Shown here in pieces: positions 1 to 13,737 of a DNA stretch of 64,000 nucleotides (positions are counted from its first letter, which is position 1; the number at the start of each line of letters is the position of its first letter). Source of the DNA: Caenorhabditis elegans. Lineage: Eukaryota; Nematoda; Chromadorea; Rhabditida; Rhabditidae. The stretch is taken from the NCBI RefSeq assembly GCF_000002985.6, contig NC_003284.9, forward strand, positions 14,694,001-14,758,000, read 5' to 3'. The notes under the pieces are model-generated. The model was given only the letters and a program-made list of their open reading frames with translations. It did no database searches and had not been told where the DNA came from. A program made the translations under genes and the position numbers.

Positions 1-2518
1 TTTAAATACCTAAATGATGTATCAAAACTTTCAAAATCAATTTGAAATTTTAATAAATATGTAGAGTATCTTTAGTATGGATAAACTTAAGATAATCCAA
101 CGTGATTGAATGTTATAGGAAAAAATTGAAAACTTTAGATTTAACAAACTTTGCAATCAAATTTTGGTAAATTGTTTAATATATGAAAAATTTGGGCTTC
201 AAGGTACTTAGAGTATTGCCGCTTGTTTGAACTACTATTAAAAACAATTGGAAAAAAATTAAAATATACTACTCCTAGTGAAAAAGTTTTTTGGTCGACT
301 TCAAAATTATGATAGGTAAAAGCTTTTTGACTGTGTATATATAAAACGTTTTACAGTGATATTTGGAAATTATAGCATTATAAGGCATATGCTCATGCTT
401 AAATACTGTTATCCTATTTTTAATTTTCAAGCATATGTATATGAGTTATGAGGCATATGTATATGAGAACTGAGTCCCTTATTGTACCTCTAACTGGAAA
501 ATGTGTAATGTTTCACGTTCTAGACTACATTTTCTCTGTACTCATTACCTCCGTACCTCACCCTGTACCTTGAAATTCTACAGTACCCCTCTCCTGTAAA
601 CATTAGCTACTCACACAAAAAACAATACACTTCACATGACAAAAACTATTATTTTTACAAGAATTGAGAAAAGAAAGGGAAAAATGGGAAAGACAAAGCT
701 GGCGGATCCGAGGTCCAGCACGCTTGAAAATGGTTCCTTTCTACAATGTAAATTTGCGATAACTTCGTTTTCGGCCCCTCCATCCCCCTCTCTTCTCTCA
801 CTTCTCCAGCACACCGCCCGAAGGCACCCACCACACTACCAGCACTTCAGAACACTTCTGGAGGACACGAGTTAATAAAGAGGAGAAGAGCTGTGATGGA
901 TTAAACAGTTAATTTGATGATTGCTCGCGCGAAGGTTTTGTGCAGATTATAAGCCAATTTGTTGTTTGAATAGATTTCATTGGCGTTTATAATTGAGATG
1001 AAGTTGAGATGCCACTAACACTTTTGTTTGTTTGTTGAGATGTTGTCCTGAAATTCAGAAAAAAAAGAAAATGATAACCGTTCTAGTCTGACATAGCTTA
1101 AAGTATTGGCACAGGTTGGAAAGAAGATCATGTACGTAACTTGTCTATCGTGCATTTTTTCTTCCCCGGACACTGTTTCAACATTTTTTTTAATTACCAG
1201 ACAGCTTTTGAAGGCTGAAATTCATAACTTAAAATGTGTGTATTTAACAGGTACTCGCTTCAATTTTTGTGGAATTTAATCGAAAACATACTCAGAATAA
1301 ATGAATAAATGAATAAAGTTACAAATAGATTTTTAAACTTTTTCTGTTTTTTGTCAGCATCTAAAAAGTTTTTGAAAAATTTGTAGTTGTTTTCTTTTTG
1401 GAACATTTATGCATGTTCGAAGACCTAAAACTTTTTAAGATAAGTAATTGAGTAATTGACCATAAAATAATACTCGGAGAAGTTTTTTTACTGATTTTCA
1501 AAATTATGACATGCAAACTGTAAATTAAATTTTTTTTTCAAAAAACACACACTTTTAAATTGTTTAAAGTAATATAATTCCAAAAGTTTGCCAACTGGTG
1601 ATACCCTTTTTTTAAGTACAGTAGGCACAAATAGTGGTTTTTTCTCCACTCATTTATGCTAGTAACAAAAAGGAGACCGGTCAATTGGTGCCACCCATCT
1701 GACTTTTTTAAATATTTTTTACATTGTTTGCATAAGTACCTCTTGGTTCTTATTCACATAAAAAATTGAATTTAGATTATATGTTTAGTTTTGCCGATTT
1801 TATTCTAAACATTTTCTACATATCACTCCACTTTTCCATAATATTGTTTGATATCCATTAGCATAAAACATACGATTAAATGATGACACTTCATTAGCCA
1901 TTGTCATACGGTATTTGCAAACACACGCCGCTCTCTCTCTCACTGCCACTTTGCTTCCGATCTTTGATAAAAGCCAAGTTTACAAGACGATTTAATAAAG
2001 GGTTTTATGAACTTTGACATTGTTGAATGCTCAACATTGTTGCAATTGACTTCTATTGTGTTGATGACCGTAACCACTGAAAAGCCCCCAAAGCTTACAT
2101 TTTATTAGATTTGACTGATGCCGGATGGGAGTCATATAATAGATTTGTAAATTGAATCATGTATTCTTCTTGGCGTGGATTCTTGACATAATCCTTTGGG
2201 AATATCACTTATTATAATTTGGCTTTGGTTCCTCTTTTCTTGGAAATGTAGAAATAGCGTCATTTTATAAAAAACAGGATTTGAAAATTATTCTTGAAAA
2301 ACTACTGAAAAAAGAATCGGATCTTACGTCAGATTGGAATTCCAGAAATTGTCTTCGTTTAAAGTTTTTTGGATAGATTTTAATATTTTTGAGGGTAAAA
2401 AGTTTGCAAATAAGATGAAAAAAGGTATTTATTAGATAAATTAAAATTTTAAATATTGTTATTGATCAAAATACTGTTGAGATTGGTATTGAAAGAACAT
2501 TGAGAAATTATCTAAAAG
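1..2518. other. Intergenic stretch downstream of the astacin gene
   Basis: I see no convincing gene here. The DNA is AT-rich with homopolymer runs. A more GC-rich patch at about 690-880 gives short open frames on both strands, but neither has splice signals or recognisable protein character. A CT-rich patch lies near 1920-1980. The reverse-strand AATAAA at 2428-2433 is the likely poly(A) signal of the astacin gene, about 90 bases past its stop codon. Confidence 0.6.
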
Positions 2519-5500
2519 TTAGCCTTTTCTCTGCTCAACATATCGTTGTGGAGCCGCTGGTGTATCTGCTCCTGGCCGTCTACAGTATCCAGTGCCGAAC
2601 GATGTTACGTAGAAGAACGGACGGCAGCAATATCCTCCAGTACATGGGTTGGTGTTACAGTAGACAGTTTCCACGTAGGTACCGCATCTGTAATTCATAA
2701 AATAAGTATCAGAATAAATCGCATTCAGTCACCTTCTCGATTGAGTTCCACATCCTCCACATTGTGCGGAACAAGCCGACCAGGATGCACATTGCGATGT
2801 TGACGTGGTGGTCGTAGGTGGAGCTTGGGTAGTGGTGGTTGTTGTAGATGTGCGAGCGGTAGTTGTGGTTTGCCTGGTAGTAGTTGTAGTTGGGGAAACG
2901 GTTGGAACCGTTATTGGAGCCGTGGTCGTGGTGGTGGAAGTGGTTGTTGGGGCAGATGTTGAAAAAGTTACAGGATCATAACGATAGTTCAATGAGAACC
3001 TCGCTCCGTTTACTCCTTTATAAATCACAACAAGAGTATTGGTTTCAGATAAGGAGATAGTTGGATAAGATGCACAGAATCGTGCTCCAACTCTGCTGAA
3101 ATCTCTTCCGTAGTTGATTTCCAGGTAGTTGGTGGTGCATGGAGAGTATCGGGAGAATGTGGCAGCTGTCATTTGGAAGTAGACTTTTGCGCCAACTGGG
3201 GCCTGAAAGAAATGATGTCAGTTCAAGATTTTTAACGAAATTCTGTTTAGAACTGTTTCAGTTCCAATAAAAGTAAAAATGATGTGTTTTCTAACAAGAC
3301 CACAAAATTTTGATCGTAAATTTTAAAGAATTTATTTATATTTTATGTTTACAGACGTTTTGATTTTATCACTCGGCATTTGGCTCTAGCTTCTTGTCCG
3401 AATTTGGCCAAAAAAAGCTTGGATCAGAAGCTGGCTAAACTTGGGCAAAACTTTGGTAAAACTTGGATTCAGGTTGCGCCAAAGTTTAACCCAAGTTTCA
3501 CCAAACTCTTGCCCAATTTTGAAACTAGGCCTTCCGCGAAGGCGAGGCGCAAAAAAGGGCACACCACGCCTGTGCGCCCACATTATCACACTCTGTGTAC
3601 TGCGGCCGACACTGCGCGGGACCTCGCGTAGTGTGGAGCGGTCGGGCTAGAGTTGCGCCTTCTTGGAAGACCTATTTTAAAAAAACCAAGAAAAGTTTGA
3701 TCCAACGTTTGGCAAGAGTTGGATGACACTTGGGTTAAACTTTGGTGCAGTCAGAATCCAAGTTTAGCCCAGCCTTTGGCCACCTTTGGCCAACTTCTCA
3801 TCCAAGTGACTATTATTTGAGCCAAACTTGACAAGAAGCTAGAGCCAAATGCCAAGCTCATAGCGGCTTTGTCATCGTTATTATGTTCGAAATTTAATAT
3901 CTTACAACTTTGGTGTACATTGATCGAAAATATAAATCTAAAATCTTCAAAAATCAGCACACTTATTCCAAAATCTCGAGGTAAATACAATTTGCTCACC
4001 TTGATAACATAATTACAAGTCAAGGCACCTGATGCAGAAATAGTTTGAATGGAACTTGTCGCAGTGATATCTCCTGCACCACACCCATTACTATTGGTTC
4101 CGGCAACATCACAAAGTTGTCCACCGAAACCAGGTGGACATTTGCAGTTGTTACAGTCATTTGGATTGATGTACCCACCATTTTGACAGTCGAGGTAATT
4201 AGAACAAGTAGCTGAAAATTCAAACTAAGAATCAGTTATGTGATAGTTTAAAACTTACAATTACAATAAGCAAAGTTAATTCTCTTGACATCTGCAAAAG
4301 ATGGAGCGACTCTCTGCCCAATAGTTGCTTGAAAGTTTGGATCACGTGTAGCAATTGTGTTTCCGCCGGTAGAGGAGAACGCCGCCTGGTCATAATGCAT
4401 AACAGATCCGTAATCGTAGCCAACTCCGTAGTCTACCATACTAGATGCGGACTGTTTCGTAAATTGAGAAAGATACATGTCTTGAATGTTTTGGGTGAGA
4501 ATTGAAACATAGTCATCACGATCGTAACGAGCTTGTTCGTGGTAGAATCCAAGGGCGTGACCTGAAAAATGAGTTGTGTCAATTTATTTTGGCTTGGGAC
4601 GTTTACCTATTTCATGGCACACTGTTCCAAGCGAGGTGCATCCCCATCCAATTGACACGTCTTGAGGAAATCGGCTCACCTTGCCAATATTCGAATAACA
4701 CCTGTAGTTTTTTCCCAATCACGGAATGTAAATGTGTACGTTTGGACAAAAAAATTGTCAGGGCAGAAAGCGAAAATACGAATTTTAACTGTTCACTTTT
4801 AGTATTATTTTTTCTAAATTTCAGCGTTTCTCAAAACTGTTATGATTTTTTTGAATTTATTCGATTAATTTATAATTAGAAATACAATTTTACAGCTTTT
4901 AGATAAACTTTTATAAACTTAAAACTCTATTAATCCTACACAGTTAACAAATATTTTTGTTTTAGTGTTTAAAGTATTTTTAAAAAACTGCGCTAAAAAT
5001 GTAACAAATTTACAATAAAATATATATGCCTTGTGTGTCATCTATTTTTGTTATTTCCATTTCAACACCAAAATCTGTGAAAAGTCACTATTTTCAATCT
5101 TCAAAATTTGAATCGGAGAGAATCATATATAACCTGCTTGAACTGTCCGTAATTCCAAGTGGAACATTTTTCAAAAAATAAAATTTGCATTTGAGATAAC
5201 TGCATTAATTCCTACAGTTAAAAAATTGCTGAATTTTAAATATTTGCATTATTAAAATAGTAATCTTAACAAAGATTAACTGTTTTTGAATTACAATTCA
5301 CTCACCCGTTGCCAGATATGAATCTTAAGGCATTTTGCCTCGACGAGGAACTATAACTATTCAATCTTGTGAATCTTGCGCACGTTTCCTGCTCCCATTT
5401 TGCTACTCCGGCCAGAACCGCATTCGTGTTTACTGAAAATCAATATTATGACAATATGCTTAATTATATTAGTCACCTCCTGATGATGTATCAATATAGT

Positions 5501-5965
5501 ATGGCACTGGGAATGACCAACGTTCTGACAAGAATGAAGTCATTGATCTCTTTCCACGAATTGCGTAGAGGAATTCATTAGTTGAAGATTTGCGAGCCCA
5601 GTATTGATCACGGACGTTTTTAATAATCAAATCCATTTGTTCATCGGTAAGTACCATGTCTCCTTCGAAAAGATACGGAATTTCATCGGGTTTGCTTTCA
5701 ATTTTGTCTTCAAAATCCAACGCTGAAAATTCATCGGGTTGTGGAATGCCAAGAATATCAGCTTGAAGTTTGTTCAAAATGGTCATTTTGTCCATGAATT
5801 TTAGGGCATCTGCTTGTTTGAAAGGTCCCTTTCCATTAACGAAGTCGGCAAAATAGCTTTTCTGAAACAATATTGTTTTTTATTAAGAACAAAAGAAACA
5901 CAACTCACAGCATGACAAATTGGAAGAAGGCACAGAACGATCAGCACCGGCCAGTAGGAAACCAT
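2519..5965 (-). CDS. hch-1: Astacin zinc metalloprotease with EGF, CUB and TSP1 domains (NAS-34/HCH-1 type)
   Basis: Eight exons on the minus strand (5909-5965, 5477-5861, 5306-5432, 4607-4701, 4259-4561, 4000-4211, 2733-3202, 2519-2687) give 605 residues. Residues 1-19 are a signal peptide and are followed by a propeptide. The astacin domain carries the zinc motif HEIGHALGFYHEQ (His219, Glu220, His223, His229) and the Met-turn SVMHYD. Then come an EGF module (about 323-365), a CUB domain, a Thr-rich linker (about 475-530) and a Cys-rich TSP1 end starting CASWSACSAQCGGCG. All catalytic residues are present, so it should be an active secreted protease. This domain order is nematode astacin subgroup V. 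The 605-residue length and linkage to let-7 point to hch-1/nas-34, which family knowledge links to hatching and neuroblast migration. The symbol is inferred; the family is certain. Confidence 0.93.
3375..3853. repeat. Foldback element in astacin intron 6
   Basis: A 24-bp inverted terminal repeat starts GGCATTTGGCTCTAGCTTCT at 3375 and is repeated in reverse complement, ending at 3853. The interior is itself an imperfect palindrome (motifs like AAACTTGG and CCAAGTTT facing each other). It encloses a GC-rich block (about 3530-3665) related to the GC-rich dispersed repeats found elsewhere in the window. No coding capacity. It looks like a non-autonomous DNA transposon. Confidence 0.8.
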
Positions 5966-6389
5966 CGCGTTCGAATGACAGAAATTTGGAGTTGTTGCCA
6001 GACGAGATGTCTTATCCCATCCAGAAATCTTATCGGGACTATGCCGTGGTATAATATACGGTAAACACCCTCATTATTACTCATTTTTCTGATATCTCTT
6101 TGAGATTATTAAAGGATGCGGGCCATGGTGGGTCAAGGTTTCTCTAGGATTGGCCAGAACACACGTTTAAAGATCAAAGAAACATTGAACGTGATATTTG
6201 ATCATTTTGTGGGAGCTGGACGTTACTATCATTTTTCAGTGTGATCCCTGTTAAAAAAATGTGGGCAAAAAGCCATGATAACTCCTCTTGTTGACTATTG
6301 ACATATCTGGAATCAGCAAGTGTAAATGCGTTTTTCTATCATTTTGAAATTACATTGGTCTGATTTTAAAAAAAACTTAAGAACAATCT

Positions 6390-6619
6390 GTTTTTTAACC
6401 GCTATGCACTGCGAATCTGGGAGCCAGGTACGCTGTCTGGTGGGGCTCCCACTGAGCTATAATTTAAGCCAAGTCCTGGCTGGAACTATGGCCAATAATC
6501 CAGTCGTGAATTGCTCCACTTTCCAATAGAGGCTGGGTGAACCTAAAGAGTGAGGCCGAACTTGAACACGTGACCTCTAGATTGCTAGCGGTCACCACTG
6601 CCGACTGAGCTAATATCTC
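6390..6619 (-). repeat. tRNA-like SINE copy 1
   Basis: On the minus strand this begins with a tRNA-like head: an A-box-like TAGCTCAGTCGG near 6600-6612, then a B-box-like GTTCAAGTTC. The shared body follows and ends near the GCAGTGCATAG-type sequence. It matches the copies at 8278, 34784, 37165 and 47519. It lies between the astacin gene and the next gene. Confidence 0.7.
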
Positions 6620-7599
6620 CCAAATATTATACAAAATTCGACTTGAGAATCTATTGGATGTTATATTTGTAATCTGATTCAAATTTCAATTTTTTAGTTT
6701 TGTGTTTAATATGTACAGTGTTCATGCTTAAATTATGTAATCGAGAAAAAACCAATAAATAATTTTTTTTCATAAACATATTCAGTTTTGGAGTTCATCA
6801 TCGGAGTCGTGTTTTAAGCTAAAACCGGAAATTACAAAAAATTTTAATTGCCCCTAAAAATATATTGAAGGCTATTTCCAGTTTTCTTCATACAAAACTT
6901 TTGTTATCGTGTATTCTGATGTTTTTCAAAATTTGATAAATAGTTGGATTTAATAAAATATCAGCTTGAATATTTTTAATTTAAAAAATTGTTCCAAAAT
7001 CACACGATCAAAGTTTAGTAAGAAAAAAAATACGTGTTTATTCTCTTCGCCAATTTTGAAAATTGATAATACTAGATTCATTCAAAAAAGTTGCACATAT
7101 TCGCTTCTGATATGCTCCATGAAACTACCTTTGTTCTAGACGTACTGAAACAGTCATATACTGTGACCGTGCCGTGAAAGTCCAAACCGTGAAAGTTATA
7201 CAATTTCCGTTTGAAATAAAATTTATTTCTGAATATCTAGGAAAAACTTTACGAAATGTGATGGTAATTTTTCGATTGTTCTATCAAGCCATGTCACCTT
7301 TTCTATTTCTTTTTTCAATTTTTTAAATCGAAATGTGTCTTGACCTTATCACGCTTATAGTCTTGAGCAAAACTCATTTCCCTTCAATTAAAAAAAAAAC
7401 AGTCGGAACATTGCCATCCGGGCATTCCTTTGTTACCAACAAACAGGCCGCTTATTCGTTTCCCACACTTGTCCGGTCAAAGAAACCAGCTTGCCCACTC
7501 TGTCTGACCGCTTGCCAAGCCAAGCGCGCCCTTTGCACACTGTCGTCCGCAATCTTTTGCCTGTGGGTCGTGACCGGCTCGTCTGCTCCAAATGTTTGT

Positions 7600-7862
7600 C
7601 TTAGTTAAATTCGTTCGCGTTTATTCGCGCACATTTGCGGACATTGCTATTGGAGGCGGTTACGGAGGCGCGGCAGGGAGGCCGGCTAAAAATAGTGAGG
7701 ATTGCGTAGATGGCGCAGACAAAAATCCGTTTTTTAGTCACCGCCGACTGTTGTTGCACTATAAAAGAGCCTTGTTGAGATGGAGAAGAAGAAGACGGAT
7801 AGCCTCTCACTTTTCATATTTCTTCAAAAACTTTTCCTAGTTTCTTCTTATCACTACCAACA
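7600..7862 (+). promoter_or_regulatory. Promoter with TATA box before the 284-residue gene
   Basis: A TATAAAA motif at 7760-7766 lies about 100 bases before the start codon at 7863. It is preceded by GC-richer sequence (7400-7700), unlike the AT-rich surroundings. Spacing and strand fit the core promoter of the downstream secreted-protein gene. Open frames in the GC-rich part have no splice context and look accidental. Confidence 0.5.
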
Positions 7863-9520
7863 ATGCAAACTTTAATATTAGCCATTTTCCTTCCCTGTAT
7901 TGTTTTGGCATTTCCACCTCGTCACTCCGATCCTTTTAACCCATTAGGCCCATGGCACAAGAGAGTAAGATTGTTTCCAAGTTTACTGTATGATTTTGTT
8001 ATCTGATTTTAAGACAAAACCATGTGGAATTCCAAAATTCATAAATGAACTCCCATCCGAGGCAGCTGAGAAGATTACCAAGATTTGGGAAAAATATGTG
8101 GAGGGAAATACTTGCGAAAAGGAACATGAAGAGACAAGGTGAGATTAAATTTTTTAGTTGGTAGGAAAAGTTTTTAAAAAAGTTAGAAAAGTACTGTAAT
8201 CGAAATAATCGGATCAAGTTGTCAAATTATCATTGTTTTTGCTTGGAAGAATTTAAGAGTTTTAGAAATAACATCCCAGGGGCATTTTAGCTCAGCCGGT
8301 AGTGGTGGCCGCTAGCAATCTGGAGGTAGAGTTCAAGTTCGGCCTGACCCCCCTAGGTTTACCCAGCCTCTATTGGGAGGTGGAGCAATCCACGACTGGA
8401 TTATAGGCCACAGTCCCTGGCTAGGACGTGGCTTAAAAAATAGACCAGTGGGATCACCACCAGGCAGAATCCTCCCAGCCCGCAGTACATAGCACTTGAA
8501 GAACGGATCGTCCTATAATTATTTTTTTTAATCCTTTAACACTACTTTCAAAAAATCGTGAGCTTGTAAAACCTTGATAACTGAGACCAATTATTGAATT
8601 TAAGTTGTGTCCTTATCATTATATGGCACCCTCTGTTAAAAATAACTCTGTGAAATCGGACATTCGCATTGAACCAAAATGTATAAAACATTTGTAAAGC
8701 GAAAATTTCCAGAAACATCATCCGTGGCCTCACCACCGAGGAACGAGACAAAGTTTTCGCTGGGAGATGTGGACCATCCTTCTTGAAAAACGTGTCATCC
8801 ACTGTGAGAGAGGAGTTCAAGAACGTCTGGTTCGACTATAAACTTAGCGTTGTTGAGAAGGAGCTCGCCCTTCAGAAGTTGGCTTATTCTCTTCTCACTG
8901 GAGAATCTGTAAGTTTAGTGTTCCCTTGTTTTTGGGCAATAATTACTTTCATTGACAAACTTTCATCAAAAAGTGCATTACAGCTTGCTCTGTTCAACAA
9001 ATGGGAGGAGGAGCTCAAGACAAGAAAGGTAGAGGTCGCTAGAAGACTTTCCGAGCTTTCTCCAGATGCCAGAAAAGCCTTCGAAGAATGGAAGGAGCTC
9101 CGTTTGAATGTAAATTTTGAAACGATTTCTTATAACTGAATTTAAAGAGTATTGGTTTAGGAAAAGAAGTTCTTGGCAGGACTTTCCAAGGAAATCCGCG
9201 ATGAGCTTAAGAAAATGTTCATTTCCTCCAAGGATAAGGAAGTTGAAGCTACCACTACTACAACTACCACCACTACCACCACAACTACCACGACCGAAGC
9301 TCCAACTATGCCGGAAGCTGTTTCTTCTACCGTGAGTTTTTGAAAGTTTTGTTGTCATAATATTTAGTTTAAAATTTATTTTCAGACCGAGCAATCTACC
9401 ACCACCACTGCCGCTGCCATCATTGCCGAAGAAACCAAAGAAAAGGAATTCTCAGCCTTCCTTTACTCTCAGACCCCAGAGGAGCTTAACAATGAAGACC
9501 AGTGCTCTTTCCTGGCTTAA
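7863..9520 (+). CDS. Secreted Thr-rich helical protein, family not recognised
   Basis: Six exons (7863-7964, 8014-8138, 8713-8908, 8984-9109, 9161-9331, 9386-9520) encode 284 residues. Residues 1-17 (MQTLILAIFLPCIVLAF) form a signal peptide. The mature part has four cysteines plus long charged, helix-prone stretches such as VVEKELALQKL and LSKEIRDELKKMF. A run of about 14 threonines follows near residue 200, probably an O-glycosylated linker, then an acidic tail ending DQCSFLA. I do not recognise the family; it resembles the nematode-only secreted proteins. The ATG is the first after the TATA box. Exon 2 uses the unusual acceptor TTTTAAG, which keeps the frame. An AATAAA lies at about 9666. 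A SINE copy sits in intron 2. Confidence 0.85.
8278..8535 (+). repeat. tRNA-like SINE copy 2 (in intron)
   Basis: In plus orientation: the head GGCATTTTAGCTCAGCCGGT with an A-box match, a B-box-like GTTCAAGTTC, the family body, then the 3' tail GGATCGTCCTATAATT and a T-rich end. It lies inside intron 2 of the secreted-protein gene, in the same orientation as the gene. Confidence 0.75.
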
Positions 9521-10190
9521 AGCTTTATTTTGAGTTGTGTACCCTAATTTATTCAAATTTGGAATTGTCGAAAGTATTATTCGAGTTCAATTCGCAGAGT
9601 TTAATTTATTGGCAGTGTTTTTTCTATATGCTTTTCTCAAAATCATTCCTGTAAATTACGATATCAATAAAAAATTTCTATCAAAAACTCCATTTGTGAT
9701 TATTATTAACAGAACGCTTTATTCGAACCTCAATAATCTATAGTCATTAGAAAAAAAATATATATATATAAAATGCGATAGATAAAGAACATGGATACAG
9801 GAAAATGAAAATCACCATTAAATTTAAAAAAAAAATGAAGAGCATAAGTATATTGGACAGGTGAATGCGATGATTGAGATTCTTGAAGGGGGAAAGAGCG
9901 ATATGACAGAATCCACATGGTACGCAGATCATCTGAAAGTTTACAAAAAATAATTCTGGCTCATGGGAAGTTGCGTAACATTTTTGTGTTCTCTTTAGAG
10001 CATTATTTTTAAAATAGAACAAAAAATTTTGTTTTTAATTGTAAAATTTTAAAAAAATTAATAAATACATTTTCAAACCATTACATGTGGACAGGGAATC
10101 GGGAGCTGTTGGAGTTGATTTTGCAAGAAAAATTGTGTTAAAGATGCCTTATGTTTTGTGAGAGAGAGAGAGAGGTGTACGAATAAATAA

Positions 10191-12845
<2,655 letters not shown>

Positions 12846-13663
12846 ACTAGCACATTTCTGTAAAACAAGGATGATTTAATTAACTCTGGGAAATTGGGTA
12901 GATGCTCTTGCGAAATAGTTGCACCAAAAGTTGATTGGAAATATAAAAAGAAAACGTCAAGAAAAAAGAGGAAGGAGACACAAAAAAAGTGGAATGGAAA
13001 TTGAAATAAGAATGGCGAATGGAATGGCAAAAAAAACGCAAAGAAGAGGGAGAAATAGAATGACAGATGGTTAGAATCAAGTAAACAAATAGATTGCTTG
13101 AAACCAAACCAATGAGTCAATATCACGTCAATCAAATATCGATCAGTGTGACAGTAGACGAAAACCTGTCCATTGATAAGGGAAAAGAACTTTGCCACTT
13201 CTGTACTTGGGACAGGGGAACTAAAAGGGTATTTGGCCGACAGAACCAGTAATTGGAAATTTGAACATTTCAAACATCCTATTATTTTTATTAGCAAGAC
13301 CTAAAATACTAAATTTTTCGACACACTGAAAAAAAAATTCACGACTGATATATAAGAATTGTCCGAGTTTAAATTTCTTTCCTATATGTTATTACTTGTT
13401 TCCCAAATTTCACCGATATGATAAAGGATTTTATGAACCAAACATTTGAGGTTGCCAATACTATTTTTAAATGGTTAATTTTTGAAACAATGCTAATAGA
13501 GGAATGATAGACAAAATAAGACAACGGAATTGCGTGGGCAAGATCAATAGCCACTTTCAAAACCGGAAAATATTTGAAAAATAAACCGCTGCAATGTGCA
13601 AATTAAAACCTAACCGCAATTTTTTTCTGATAAGCTGAAAATTGAAAATTGTGACTTATAATG

Positions 13664-13737
<74 letters not shown>

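Noticed and set aside
636-875. 79-codon plus frame at the left edge
   Set aside because: Composition is not protein-like, the opposite strand is open too, and no homology or splice signals are visible.
8280-8350. Possible functional tRNA gene
   Set aside because: The A box is good, but no full cloverleaf or anticodon arm can be formed and the sequence is one of five dispersed copies, so it is a SINE head.
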